Assembly: GCA_036000105.1 (NCBI GenBank)
Contig: DASYGE010000012.1
Location: 434,001 to 498,000 of the forward strand
Reading direction: 5' to 3'
DNA from: DASUBN01 sp036000105
GTDB taxonomy: Bacteria > Pseudomonadota > Gammaproteobacteria > Natronospirales > REEB76
Length of the DNA stretch: 64,000 nucleotides
The notes under the pieces are model-generated. The model was not told the DNA's origin, made no database searches, and was given only the letters and a program-made list of their open reading frames with translations. This document shows positions 1 to 8,371 of the stretch, piece after piece. The translations under genes were made by a program, and so were the position numbers. Position 1 is the stretch's first letter. Each line of letters begins with the position of its first letter.

Positions 1-403
1 GAAGAGCGAGGTGCGGCATCTGGACACGCCCTACAGCAAGGTCGGCAGCGAGAGCACCACGCTGAAGAACGACTGCTGGCGCAGCGGCGGGTTCTTCGCC
101 TGCAACCAGATTGTGGACGGAGATTCCAAGGCGCTGGTGGTGTTCATGTATGACGCCAAGACCGACCGCTATACGAGCTACCCGATACCCACGGGCGGGG
201 GCGAGGTGCATGCCGGCAGCCTGCTCATCCAGGGCGATACCTGGATCTTCCCTTGGGATTACACCGAGGCCGGCAAGACCACCCATTTCCGGGTGCTGAA
301 CGTCTGGCGCTCGGCGGGTCTCATCGAATTCCGCCAGGAATATTCCGCCGACGGCAGCCACTGGACGCTCATGTCTCTCGGCCGCGAATCCCGGGTGAAA
401 TGA
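1..403 (+). CDS. Small secreted protein of unknown function, 5' end cut by the window
   Basis: The reading frame is open from the first bases, so the start lies outside the window; the GTG at 11 falls inside the conserved part and is not the likely start. The visible part aligns by eye along its length with the next gene: a KS[ED] stretch, DCWRSGGFFACNQ against QCWKAGVFFVCNQ, and a common end WTLMS.G.E(S/T)RV. The two conserved cysteines may form a disulfide in the periplasm. A tandem duplication is the simplest explanation. I know no function; the nearest family I can suggest is the DUF1579 type of small beta-barrel proteins, which is a guess. Confidence 0.75.
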   Translation, partial: KSEVRHLDTPYSKVGSESTTLKNDCWRSGGFFACNQIVDGDSKALVVFMYDAKTDRYTSYPIPTGGGEVHAGSLLIQGDTWIFPWDYTEAGKTTHFRVLNVWRSAGLIEFRQEYSADGSHWTLMSLGRESRVK

Positions 404-465
404 CCGCCGGGACAGAGCCCGGGGATAAAGGTCATAATGTCATGGAGCGATAACGGGGGTAGGGC

Positions 466-975
466 ATGAAGATCGTGTTGTTCGTCGCGGCGCTCGCCGC
501 TTCCGGACTCAGCGTGGCAGCGGATGTGCCCACTCCCGACCTGGATCGCCTCAACGTCTTCGCCGGTACCTGGAAGTCAGATGCCGAGAACTTCGACACC
601 ATCTTCAGCAAGGCCGGCAAGGTCTCTTCCACTCTGGTGAACCAGTGTTGGAAGGCTGGGGTGTTCTTCGTCTGCAACCAATCGGTCAACGGTAGCTCGC
701 GGGTGTTGCTGGCTTTCAACTACAAAGCCGGCGATACCTACTGGGTGAGTTATGTACCTTCAGACAGCGGCCACGCCATCTCCGGCACCTTGATCATCTC
801 CGGCGGCGTGTGGACCTATCCGGGGCAGCAGACCCATCTCGGCCAGACCACCTATTTCCGCACCGTGGATATCTTCAGCGACACGGACAACATCGATTTC
901 CGTGAAGAGTTCTCCACAGACAATCAGACCTGGACGCTCATGTCCCAGGGCCACGAGACCCGTGTGCGCAAGTGA
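466..975 (+). CDS. Small secreted protein of unknown function, paralogue of the preceding gene
   Basis: A 169-residue protein with an N-terminal signal peptide (MKIVLFVAALAASGLSVAA), so probably periplasmic. The mature part begins with LNVFAGTWKSD, a pattern seen in small beta-barrel proteins that start with a GxW element. It keeps the two cysteines of its paralogue (QCWKAG and VCNQ) and ends in TLMSQGHETRV. A third relative lies at 16203-16727. The gene follows its paralogue by 62 bases on the same strand, with a G-rich ribosome-binding region just before the ATG. Function unknown. Confidence 0.75.
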   Translation: MKIVLFVAALAASGLSVAADVPTPDLDRLNVFAGTWKSDAENFDTIFSKAGKVSSTLVNQCWKAGVFFVCNQSVNGSSRVLLAFNYKAGDTYWVSYVPSDSGHAISGTLIISGGVWTYPGQQTHLGQTTYFRTVDIFSDTDNIDFREEFSTDNQTWTLMSQGHETRVRK

Positions 976-1003
976 GCGCCTCGAAGCGGCGCGTATCGCG
1001 CGG

Positions 1004-1780
1004 CTAGAAATCCTTCTCCAGCAATAACCAGGTGTGGTGTCCGCCCACGTAGTAGCCGTGCAGGGTGAAGCCGGCGGGGTCGGCGTTGGTCCAGGTATGG
1101 GCCAGGGTGAGGCTCATGTTGTGGCCGAGGTCGTAAGCCACCGCCAGCTTCCAGTCGGTGTAGCTGTTCATGTTGTTGCTCGCCCCGGTGCTGGGGTTGC
1201 TGCCGGTCTCATTCCTGCGACCGATATGCTCGGTGAACGTCCAGTCACTGGCGAGCGTCTCTGCGGCCGTGAGGCTGGCATAGCAGGTGCCCTTGGAATC
1301 CAGCGTGGCGAACTCGTTGGTGATGGCGCAATTGAGCTGTGCGCTCAGGCCCTTCCAGGCCACGTAACCGAAGAGTTCCGTAGTGTTGGGCTGGTCCGTG
1401 GGCGGAGTCTGCTGCACGTAGCGTCCCGGGAACTGCAGGCGCAGCACTCCGAACTTGGTGGTCCAGTCGGCGTCATAGATGGTGCGATAACCCACCCAAC
1501 CGTCTATCTCCATGTCCACGCTGTCGCCGGGATAGAGCTGGTCTACCCAGTTTATGCTGTTGGAGTCCACGCCGCCGTAGATGCCGGGACCGGAGTTGTA
1601 GTCGATCTCGCCCTCCACCGAAGGATTACCCAGGCTCTGGGCGAGACCGCGGCCCACGTAGTTCGTCATGAACTGCACGTTGCCGCTGAAGGGATCGGGC
1701 GTATCAGCCCAGGCCTGTGCGGAAAATGCACACGCAAGTGTGAGTAACCCTGCAGAGATCCCCGTACGCATGTGATTCAT
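1004..1780 (-). CDS. TorF-family putative outer-membrane porin
   Basis: The protein starts with a signal peptide ending AQAWA and continues FSGNVQFMTNYVGRGLAQS, the hallmark of the TorF/Gcw_chp family (TIGR02001) of putative beta-barrel outer-membrane proteins. It ends in phenylalanine (LLLEKDF), as outer-membrane barrels usually do for Bam recognition. Alternating hydrophobic and polar residues with many aromatics fit membrane strands. The frame extends upstream to 1846, but those 22 residues would precede the signal peptide; ATGs at 1780 or 1771 give a normal leader, and neither has a strong Shine-Dalgarno. The gene converges on 466-975. Its transported substrate is unknown. Confidence 0.75.
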   Translation of the reverse strand: MNHMRTGISAGLLTLACAFSAQAWADTPDPFSGNVQFMTNYVGRGLAQSLGNPSVEGEIDYNSGPGIYGGVDSNSINWVDQLYPGDSVDMEIDGWVGYRTIYDADWTTKFGVLRLQFPGRYVQQTPPTDQPNTTELFGYVAWKGLSAQLNCAITNEFATLDSKGTCYASLTAAETLASDWTFTEHIGRRNETGSNPSTGASNNMNSYTDWKLAVAYDLGHNMSLTLAHTWTNADPAGFTLHGYYVGGHHTWLLLEKDF

Positions 1781-1874
1781 CCCGAAAAGCTTGGTCCTGT
1801 GACTCCGCGTACGCGGTGAAAGTTCCGCGTGGCGCAGCGTGTTCAATCCGAGCGCAAGTATGCCCGGTAATTAG

Positions 1875-1911
1875 GGCGGGAATAGCCTAATTCGGCTGTG
1901 GCTATCCCGCC
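1875..1911. terminator. Hairpin, probable terminator
   Basis: GGCGGGAATAGCC pairs with GGCTATCCCGCC across a 12-base loop, with one bulged base. It lies between the stop of the SRPBCC gene at 1934 (minus strand) and the start of the porin gene, so it most likely ends the SRPBCC transcript. There is no long T-run, so this is a structural call only. Confidence 0.45.
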
Positions 1912-1933
1912 ATCAGCATCCTGTACCGATGCT

Positions 1934-2341
1934 TTAGTTTCCCGTGCTCACCTGGTCAAGCTTCCGCTGCATGGCAGCGGCGCCGGCTGACATGGCGGCA
2001 TCCATCCCATCCGCTATCGCATCCGGCAGGAAATCCGAGATCCAGACTATGCGCGTCTGGACCGGGTCCTCTTCGAATACCTGAACGCTCGAGTTGTAAT
2101 GCGTGGCGAGCCCGCCTTGAGCGGTCCATACCAGGCGGCGTATCTCGTCATCCATCGTCACGATAGGCTCGCGCACGACCGAACCGTTGCCGAAGGTGAC
2201 GACGCGCACATTCCCCTCCAGCTTCGTATCCGTGACGAACCCGGGCACGAGCCGGGTATGCAGCGCACCGATATCGCGGATCACCGCCCATGCATCCGCT
2301 GCCGCTGCGTGTGTCAGGATGTCTTTACGTATTGTGGCCAC
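1934..2341 (-). CDS. SRPBCC-fold (START/polyketide cyclase-like) protein
   Basis: A 135-residue soluble protein starting MATIRKDILTHAAAADAWAV, which matches the first strand and helix of the polyketide-cyclase branch of the SRPBCC superfamily (strand, then a helix containing AWxVIRD). The middle has the expected strands RVVTFGNG and RRLVWTAQ, and a long amphipathic C-terminal helix (DAAMSAGAAAMQRKLDQ) closes the pocket. Members bind small hydrophobic ligands or catalyse cyclisation and dehydration; nothing here identifies the ligand. It is a single-gene unit with no obvious partner. Confidence 0.7.
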   Translation of the reverse strand: MATIRKDILTHAAAADAWAVIRDIGALHTRLVPGFVTDTKLEGNVRVVTFGNGSVVREPIVTMDDEIRRLVWTAQGGLATHYNSSVQVFEEDPVQTRIVWISDFLPDAIADGMDAAMSAGAAAMQRKLDQVSTGN

Positions 2342-2497
2342 GATCGCTTCCTGGTTTTTTGCGGCTGCAGACGACTCGGTTCAGAGTGCCTCAGCCGTCT
2401 GCTTACTTAATAAACTGTTGATCTGGCCGGCATTCAGGGCTGACACAGCGTAATTTCTCCGGCCGATCGCGGCTATCATTATCCTGCACGCTACGCG

Positions 2498-3577
2498 TCA
2501 TTTGATGCGCGTATCGTCCGCTATCCAGTTCACTTCCCAGGTCTTGCCGCCGTCTTCCGAGAATGACCATTCGTTGTGGCAGGCATCCGCAGTGATGCCC
2601 GACCAGGTGTTCTTCACGAGGATGCTCCTGCCCTTGAACGTGTCCTGCTGGATGAACTCGCCCTTCCCGTCCTTGAACTCCCCGTACATGGGCGGGCTCA
2701 AGGTACCTTCCTTGCTGTTGGCGAGATAGACGGTCCATTGATGGGACTTGGGGTTGAAGAGGCGCAGCGCCAGGTCTTCGATGTGGCCCGTGGGGCCGTC
2801 CACCTCCAGCTCGCCGATGTTCGCACGGCCGTTCCAGACGGTGTGCACGGTATGCGTGCCGGCATAACTGCCCCAGGTCTTGGAGCCGCTCAAGGGCTGC
2901 ATCAGGCGTGAGATCTTGGTCTGCCAGGTGCCCACGTTGAAGTCGTAGGCATCCTGCCCATCTTGGCCTGCACCGGCGCGCGGCGGGGCGGCTTCGACGA
3001 AGCCCTCGCTCACTCGCGTCAATTTCGCGATGAAGTTCGGCTCCCAGGTCTTGCCGCCGTCGGCCGAGTAGGCGATCTCGTAGCTATACGAGTTCGGCGT
3101 GATGTCCGACCACACGCCGCGCACCAGGATGGTCCTGCCATTGTTCGTGTCCTGGGAATAGAACACGCCGCGCCCATCCTTGAATTCGCCGGTCATGGTC
3201 GGGCTCAAGACGCCCGAGTCGCTGCTCACGAAAGTCTGGTTCCACTGGTGGGAAACGGGGTTGTACAGGAATAGGGTCAGGCCTTCGAAATGCCCATCCG
3301 GACCATCTATCTCCAGCTCCTCCAGGTTGGCGTGGCCGTCCCACACCTTCCGGTCCACCACCATGCCGTTCATCTCGGTCCACTTGGTGGAACCGCTGAG
3401 CGGATCGTCCAGGCTCTTGATGTGGGTCTTCCAGCTGCCGAAGTGGAAGTCGAAATCGTGTTGCCCGCCCCGGGATGCCGCCGATGTCTGTTCCGCGAGC
3501 GCCAGCGGCGTCTGGAAGAGAGCGATCAGGCCGAAGGCCAGGAGATATATCCGGATATGTCTGAGTGCGTCCATCAT
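2498..3577 (-). CDS. Secreted protein with two tandem copies of an uncharacterised domain
   Basis: A 359-residue protein with a signal peptide (LLAFGLIALFQTPLALA) followed by two copies of the domain that makes up the whole of each of the next two genes upstream. Each copy runs from (H/Y)DF(D/N)F..G(S/T)W.T to a terminal W..NFIA.LTRV or NWIADDTRIK; the copies occupy roughly residues 38-190 and 208-359. Shared blocks include WDG(H/R)AN..ELE(V/I)DGP and GEFKDG(R/K)G. The start overlaps the previous stop (ATGA at 3574-3577), so translation is coupled. The family resembles DUF1579-type proteins by the FDF..G.W opening, but the function is unknown. Confidence 0.75.
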   Translation of the reverse strand: MMDALRHIRIYLLAFGLIALFQTPLALAEQTSAASRGGQHDFDFHFGSWKTHIKSLDDPLSGSTKWTEMNGMVVDRKVWDGHANLEELEIDGPDGHFEGLTLFLYNPVSHQWNQTFVSSDSGVLSPTMTGEFKDGRGVFYSQDTNNGRTILVRGVWSDITPNSYSYEIAYSADGGKTWEPNFIAKLTRVSEGFVEAAPPRAGAGQDGQDAYDFNVGTWQTKISRLMQPLSGSKTWGSYAGTHTVHTVWNGRANIGELEVDGPTGHIEDLALRLFNPKSHQWTVYLANSKEGTLSPPMYGEFKDGKGEFIQQDTFKGRSILVKNTWSGITADACHNEWSFSEDGGKTWEVNWIADDTRIK

Positions 3578-4155
3578 TTCACCCTTGTCTCTGTGACGAT
3601 GAAGTTAACTTCCCAGGTCTTGCCGCCATCAGTCGAGAATGCCTGTTCGAAATGACAGGAATCCGCAGTGATGTCGGAGACGCTGAATCGGATCTGGATG
3701 GTCCTGCCCTTGTATGGTTCCTGATCGTAGAACTCGGCGCCCCCATCCTTGAACTCGCCAATCACGGGCAGCCCCGCGGTGCCGGCCGCACTATTGATGA
3801 AATAGATGCCCCACTGGTGGGCGTCGGGATCGTAGAGGCGCATGGCGAATATCTCGAGGTGGCCTGCCGAGCCATCCGCCTCGATCTCCGCGATATCGAA
3901 GCCATCCCTGATCTTCCGGACGACGTCGGTACCGGTGTATTCGACCCAAGTAGTGGAGCCTGTGAGCGGATGCAAGAGGCGCCGCTGGTGAGTCTTCCAG
4001 GTGCCGATGTCCCAATCGAAATCGTGCTGACCGTCCCGTAGCGCGGGCACTGGCTGAGTGCTCGTGCCGGCCGCCGCTTCCGCGGAAGCCTGCAAGGAGC
4101 ACAGGATGGCCGCCAGGCTCCATGTCAGGAGACAGATGCGTATAGGGTTCTTCAT
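3574..4155 (-). CDS. Secreted single-domain protein, same family as its two neighbours
   Basis: A 193-residue protein with a signal peptide (SLAAILCSLQASAEA) and one copy of the conserved domain: GQHDFDWDIGTWKTH, RKIRDGFDIAEIEADG, GEFKDGGAEFYDQE and a final NFIVTETRVK. It is the most divergent of the three; the usual WDGRANLEE block reads IRDGFDIAE here. Both ends overlap neighbouring genes by four bases (ATGA), so the trio is a tightly coupled operon. No cysteines or catalytic motifs stand out. Function unknown. Confidence 0.75.
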   Translation of the reverse strand: MKNPIRICLLTWSLAAILCSLQASAEAAAGTSTQPVPALRDGQHDFDWDIGTWKTHQRRLLHPLTGSTTWVEYTGTDVVRKIRDGFDIAEIEADGSAGHLEIFAMRLYDPDAHQWGIYFINSAAGTAGLPVIGEFKDGGAEFYDQEPYKGRTIQIRFSVSDITADSCHFEQAFSTDGGKTWEVNFIVTETRVK

Positions 4156-4730
4156 GGCTTCAACCGCGTGAGGGTGGCGGTGAAGTTCGGCTCCCAGGTC
4201 TTGCCACCGTCATCGGAGAACGACTGCTCGTAGCGGTGGGAATCCGGCGTGATGTCCGACCACACGCCGCGTACCAGGATGGCCCGGCCGTTGTAGGTCT
4301 CCTGGTCATAGAACTCGCCGCGCCCGTCCTTGAACTCGCCGATGGAGGGGTGGTCCATGGTGCCGCTGTCGCTGTTAGCGAAGTTCTGGCTCCACTGATG
4401 CGTCTCGGGGTCATACAGGAACAGGGTCATGCCTTCGAAATGGCCCGATGGGCCATCGGCCTCGATCTCTTCCAGGTTGGCGCGGCCGTCCCAGGCCTTT
4501 CGCACCGTGACGGTGCCGTCCATCACCACCCGGGTGGTGGAACCCATGAGGGGATGCTGGAGCAGCAGGATGTGCGTGTGCCAGGTGCCGAAGTGGAAGT
4601 CGAAATCATGCTGGCCGTCGCGCAGAGCGGCGGCTTTGGGCGCCGTGCCTGTGACATCGGCCTGGCCCTGGAGGGGCAAGAGCATGGCCGCCAGGGCGCA
4701 GCCCAGCCATATCTTCTTCAGCGTCTTCAT
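4152..4730 (-). CDS. Secreted single-domain protein, first gene of a three-gene family operon
   Basis: A 192-residue protein with a signal peptide (CALAAMLLPLQGQA). The domain is nearly the same as the first half of the two-domain protein: GQHDFDFHFGTWHTH, WDGRANLEEIEADGPSGHFE, GEFKDGRGEFYDQE, and the end EPNFTATLTRLKP. It is the promoter-proximal gene of the operon and is transcribed divergently from the MocR-type regulator at 4842, sharing a 111-base intergenic region with repeated sites. That arrangement suggests, but does not prove, control by that regulator. Confidence 0.75.
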   Translation of the reverse strand: MKTLKKIWLGCALAAMLLPLQGQADVTGTAPKAAALRDGQHDFDFHFGTWHTHILLLQHPLMGSTTRVVMDGTVTVRKAWDGRANLEEIEADGPSGHFEGMTLFLYDPETHQWSQNFANSDSGTMDHPSIGEFKDGRGEFYDQETYNGRAILVRGVWSDITPDSHRYEQSFSDDGGKTWEPNFTATLTRLKP

Positions 4731-4780
4731 GGTCCTTACTCCCGACGGTGTCTATCAGTCGGGCAGAGATTAGGCTTCTC

Positions 4781-4829
4781 AGTGGTCCACAAAAATAGCC
4801 ACTTTGCTATGATTCGATATGACCACTTT
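4781..4829. promoter_or_regulatory. Candidate operator between the MocR gene and the divergent operon
   Basis: AGTGGTC (4781-4787) is the exact inverse of GACCACT (4821-4827). CCACTTT occurs twice as a direct repeat 24 bases apart (4799-4805 and 4823-4829). ATAGC and GCTAT (4795-4810) form a short palindrome around the first copy. MocR/PdxR regulators typically bind direct and inverted repeats in the divergent promoter next to their gene, so these are good candidates. No binding data are available. Confidence 0.5.
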
Positions 4830-4841
4830 AAGGATGCCGGG

Positions 4842-6320
4842 ATGAAACGCACCCCCTCCAGCTTCCTGCCCCCCATCGCCCTCAACCCCCGTGGCGAGAC
4901 ACCTCTCTATCGCCAGCTGTCCGACTGGTTCCGGCGCTCGATCATCGCCGGCCAGCTACGGCCCGGGCAGCGGGTACCCTCGACGCGGAACCTGGCCAAT
5001 GAACTGAAGATCTCCCGCATCCCGGTCTTGAGCGCCTACGAACAGTTGTTCGCCGAAGGCTATCTGGAGACCTTCACCGGCGCCGGAACCTGCGTCGCCC
5101 GATCCATCCCCGACGAGACCAGACCGGCGGGCGCGAAAGCGCGGCACGCCGCACCGCAACGCTCAGGCCACAAGACTCCGCGCCGGATCTCGCGGCGCGC
5201 CGCATCCAGGCGGCCTCTGACCCATGCCTTGCTGCAGACCCTGGGGGCCTTCCGTATCAGCCAACCGGCTCTCGAGCAATTCCCGAACGGTGTGTGGGCG
5301 AAGCTCGTGAACCGGCATTCGCGCAAGCCGCCGATAGATGCACTCGCCTACGGCGATGCCATGGGTCATCTGCCGTTCCGCGAGGCCATCGCGGAATACC
5401 TGGGCGCGGTCCGCGCGGTGCGCTGCGACGCCTCCCAGATCCTGGTGACCACAGGATCGCAGCAAGGCTTGCAGATAGCCGCGCACGTGCTGCTGGATCC
5501 GAAGGAGCCGGTGTGGATGGAAGAGCCCGGCTATCCCGGAGCGCATCAGGCATTCACCATGGCGGAAGCGCGCATGATCCCGGTGCCCGTGGACCAGGAA
5601 GGTCTGGATGTGGCGCAAGGCATACGCCGGGGACGTGGCGCCCACGCTGTCTATATCACGCCTTCCCACCAGTTCCCCCTCGGTGTGGCCATGAGCGCCA
5701 CGCGGCGCATGGCGCTGCTCAATTGGGCGGTGCGCACCGGCGCCTGGATCATCGAGGACGATTACGACAGCGAGTACCGCTTCGGCGGCCGACCCATCGC
5801 GTCCTTGCAGGGCCTGGACACGGACGCGCGCGTCATCTACGTGGGCACCTTCAGCAAAGTCATGTTCCCCGCGCTGCGCTTGGGCTATGTGGTGGTGCCG
5901 AAGGATATGGTGGACGCCTTCTCCGATGTGCGGGATGCCACCGACACTTTCTCTTCCACCCTGTATCAGCTGGTCATGACCGACTTCATCCGGGAAGGGC
6001 ACTTCGCGCGGCATATCCGCAGGATGCGCATCCACTATATGGAGCGGCGCAAGGCGCTGGTGGAAGCCATCCGCCAGCATCTGGGAGACAAGCTCGAAGT
6101 GATCGGTGCGGAGGCGGGCATGCATCTCGTGGCGCTGCTGCTGCCCGGCGTCAGCGACGTGGCTGTCTCGAAGAGAGCGGGTGAGAAGGGCATCTCGGTG
6201 CGGCCCTTGTCAGCCTGCTACTTGGACCCACCCGGCCGGGGGGGGTTGATCCTGGGTTACGGCGGGGTGGACGTGCAGGCGATCCGGGACGGCATCCGCA
6301 CGCTCAAATCATGCATCTGA
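4842..6320 (+). CDS. MocR/PdxR-type transcriptional regulator (GntR HTH + aminotransferase-like domain)
   Basis: The 492-residue protein has a GntR winged helix at about residues 20-90 (PLYRQLSDWFRRSIIAGQL, then RVPSTRNLANEL) and a fold-type I aminotransferase domain from about 130. PLP-binding features are visible: IIEDDYDSEYR and TFSKVMFPALRLGY, with the lysine at residue 339. Such proteins sense PLP or an amino compound and act as regulators rather than enzymes. The frame is open far upstream to 4236, but that stretch lies on the opposite operon; ATG 4842 gives the normal N-terminus. Target unknown; the divergent secreted-protein operon is the obvious candidate. Confidence 0.88.
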   Translation: MKRTPSSFLPPIALNPRGETPLYRQLSDWFRRSIIAGQLRPGQRVPSTRNLANELKISRIPVLSAYEQLFAEGYLETFTGAGTCVARSIPDETRPAGAKARHAAPQRSGHKTPRRISRRAASRRPLTHALLQTLGAFRISQPALEQFPNGVWAKLVNRHSRKPPIDALAYGDAMGHLPFREAIAEYLGAVRAVRCDASQILVTTGSQQGLQIAAHVLLDPKEPVWMEEPGYPGAHQAFTMAEARMIPVPVDQEGLDVAQGIRRGRGAHAVYITPSHQFPLGVAMSATRRMALLNWAVRTGAWIIEDDYDSEYRFGGRPIASLQGLDTDARVIYVGTFSKVMFPALRLGYVVVPKDMVDAFSDVRDATDTFSSTLYQLVMTDFIREGHFARHIRRMRIHYMERRKALVEAIRQHLGDKLEVIGAEAGMHLVALLLPGVSDVAVSKRAGEKGISVRPLSACYLDPPGRGGLILGYGGVDVQAIRDGIRTLKSCI

Positions 6321-6333
6321 GCGCCAGATGGCG

Positions 6334-7164
6334 TCAGCCTGTCTCCTCACGCTCCCGCTTCAGCAGTTCCGCCTTGCGCTCCACGCCCCAGCGATAGCCC
6401 GCGAGTCGGCCGTCGGCTCCCACTACCCGGTGACAGGGGATGAGCAGCGCCACCTTGTTGTTGGCGCAGGCAGTAGCGACGGCCCGCACTGCGGAAGGTT
6501 TGCCGATGCGTTTCGCCACCGCGCTGTAGCTGCGGGTGTCGCCCAGCGGTATCTGGCGCAGTGCGCGCCACACCCGCGCCTGGAACGCAGTGCCCTGGAT
6601 ATCCAGCGGCAGATCGAGCGCTTCCTCAGGCAGGAGCACGAACTCACGCACCTGGTTGAACCACGCCACCAGCCGCGGTTCATCGTTCCTGAAGTGCGCT
6701 TTGGGGAAAGCTGCACGTAGCTCCTGCAGCATGGCGCCGGGTCCTTCGCCGAAGGCGAGCCAGCAGATGCCCCGTTCCGTGGCGGCGAGCAGCATCCAAC
6801 CGAGATCCGAGAGCCCCAGCCACCAACCGATGTCCAACGGCTTACGCAGCTTGCCGGGGGAGACCCCGAGAGCACCCGCGGCAGAGTAGGCCGTGGCGGC
6901 GGATTCGAAGCCGGCGTCCAGGGCTGCGTCCAGGGTAGAGCGCCCCCGTGTCACGCCCCGGGTGAGCCGGTGCAGTTGCAGGCTCTGGGCGTAAGCCTTG
7001 GGTGAGATGCCCAGACGCCGCTTGAACTGGCGTTGCAGTTCGGAAGGGCTCACGTGGACCGCACGGGCCAGCCCCGCGAGGCGCATGTCGCCCTCGCCCT
7101 GCTCGATCTGCTTGCAGGCCTTGAGCAGCACCCGTGGCCAGTCGGTCTTGTCTGAGGTCTTCAT
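6334..7164 (-). CDS. Ada-like protein: AraC-type HTH fused to O6-alkylguanine-DNA alkyltransferase
   Basis: The N-terminal about 95 residues are an AraC-type DNA-binding domain (LARAVHVSPSELQRQFKRRL, SPKAYAQSLQLHRL). The C-terminal half is an alkyltransferase: FQARVWRALRQIPLGDTRSY and the active-site PCHRVV with its cysteine near residue 244. The zinc-binding methylphosphotriester domain of full Ada is absent, so the usual activation by phosphotriester repair is not expected. The protein should transfer O6-methyl groups from guanine to its cysteine and may also regulate. A GTG at 7176 is possible; ATG 7164 is preferred because AAGGTG sits nine bases ahead of it. Confidence 0.85.
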   Translation of the reverse strand: MKTSDKTDWPRVLLKACKQIEQGEGDMRLAGLARAVHVSPSELQRQFKRRLGISPKAYAQSLQLHRLTRGVTRGRSTLDAALDAGFESAATAYSAAGALGVSPGKLRKPLDIGWWLGLSDLGWMLLAATERGICWLAFGEGPGAMLQELRAAFPKAHFRNDEPRLVAWFNQVREFVLLPEEALDLPLDIQGTAFQARVWRALRQIPLGDTRSYSAVAKRIGKPSAVRAVATACANNKVALLIPCHRVVGADGRLAGYRWGVERKAELLKREREETG

Positions 7165-7245
7165 ATAGAGATGCACCTTAGTCTTAAGCGTGGGCGCATC
7201 CTAGGCCAGAGTCGTAGGGGAATCTTCCGGATTCTTGCGCGGGGG

Positions 7246-7605
7246 CTAGGCTCCTTTCACATAGCCCAAGGCTTCCACGATACGCCCGTCCCGGACGCGC
7301 ATCAGGTTCACGCCGCGCACGGAGCTGGTCCCATCCGGCCCCCGGTGGAAGCGCCAGAGCAGGATGCCCCGGTCACCCAAGACGATCACATCTTCCGACA
7401 CGAAGAAGGTGTCCGGGGTCGTCGCCACCTGTGTCCATCGTGCTATGCATGCTTCGCGTCCCACGAACCGCTCCCCATCGGGTGCCGGCCGGGTGCCCTC
7501 GATGACGCAATCCTCGGCCACAAGCTCAGTCAACGGGCCGGGATCATGGTTCAGGAAGACATCGTTGAAGCGCCGCAACACGTCGGCTGTTGAAAGATGG
7601 CTCAT
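7246..7605 (-). CDS. SnoaL/NTF2-like small protein
   Basis: A 119-residue cytosolic protein with the NTF2-like pattern: an N-terminal helix (TADVLRRFNDVFLNHDPGPLTELVAEDCVIEG), the FVGREACIARW helix, and C-terminal strands (RGVNLMRVRDGRIVEALGYVKG). The NLMRVRDGRIVE ending is typical of SnoaL-like and ketosteroid-isomerase-like proteins. Catalytic residues cannot be assigned from sequence alone. It lies 27 bases upstream of a glutathione transferase on the same strand, so the two may share a message. Confidence 0.75.
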   Translation of the reverse strand: MSHLSTADVLRRFNDVFLNHDPGPLTELVAEDCVIEGTRPAPDGERFVGREACIARWTQVATTPDTFFVSEDVIVLGDRGILLWRFHRGPDGTSSVRGVNLMRVRDGRIVEALGYVKGA

Positions 7606-7632
7606 GGCGATACTCCCATCCGGCGGCTCATG

Positions 7633-8274
7633 CTACGCATGCCGCGCCTGCTCCTCAGCATAGATCTTGGCCTCTTCCGCCAGGGCCCTGGCCACGCTCG
7701 GGCGCTTCGTCAGCCGTCCGTAGTAGGCCATCACCGCCGGCCACCCGGACAGATCCACGCCGGCGAACGGGGACCAGTTCAACACCGTCACGAGATACGC
7801 ATCGGCCACAGTGAAGCGGTCCAGCAGGAACTCGCGGCCCTGCAGGTGTTTGTCCAGATGGTCCAGACGCAGCGCCATCCTCAGTCGCGCGAACTCCTTG
7901 GCGCCTTCCAGGCTGGTGCGGCTCAGGAGCGGGATGTAGGTGCCCTTGTGCAACTCAGTGCCGATGAAGTTCAGCCATTCCTGCAGGCGATAGCGCGGCA
8001 GACCGCTGCCGGGAGCGAGTCCGGACCCGGGGTGAAGGTCCGCTACGTATTGCAGCACCACCGGGTTCTCGGTGATAAGTTCACCGCTATCGGTGCGCAG
8101 GGCCGGCACCTGCCCCATGGGATTGATGGCGTAGTAGTCCGCACCGTCTGCCAGGCGCCTGGTCAGGGGGTTGGTGTGGATATCCACATAGATGTAGTTG
8201 GCCGGGGCATCGGCTTCGTAGAGCGCAATGCGGGTGGCCATGGAACAGGCAAGCGGGCCGAAGTACAGGTCCAT
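7633..8274 (-). CDS. Glutathione S-transferase family protein
   Basis: A 213-residue protein with an N-terminal thioredoxin-like GST domain (MDLYFGPLACSMATRIALYEA, then GQVPALRTDSGELITENPVVLQY, the glutathione-binding cis-Pro and E-N block) and an all-helical C-terminal domain (FTVADAYLVTVLNW). The S/C near residues 9-11 is the likely activating residue, as in bacterial beta-class GSTs. The frame extends to 8319, but ATG 8274 matches the family N-terminus and has GGAG seven bases upstream. It probably conjugates glutathione to electrophiles; the substrate is unknown. Confidence 0.85.
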   Translation of the reverse strand: MDLYFGPLACSMATRIALYEADAPANYIYVDIHTNPLTRRLADGADYYAINPMGQVPALRTDSGELITENPVVLQYVADLHPGSGLAPGSGLPRYRLQEWLNFIGTELHKGTYIPLLSRTSLEGAKEFARLRMALRLDHLDKHLQGREFLLDRFTVADAYLVTVLNWSPFAGVDLSGWPAVMAYYGRLTKRPSVARALAEEAKIYAEEQARHA

Positions 8275-8371
8275 GCGGAGACTCCAGTATTTATGCGCAT
8301 GGACGACTCTAGAATCCAACTAGGTCTTTTTCCGCCCTAATTCCACTCCCTCAGCTGGGGGTTTTCCCGGC

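Noticed and set aside
4236..4841. N-terminal extension of the MocR regulator
   Set aside because: The extension covers the oppositely oriented secreted-protein gene and its promoter; the normal family start is ATG 4842.
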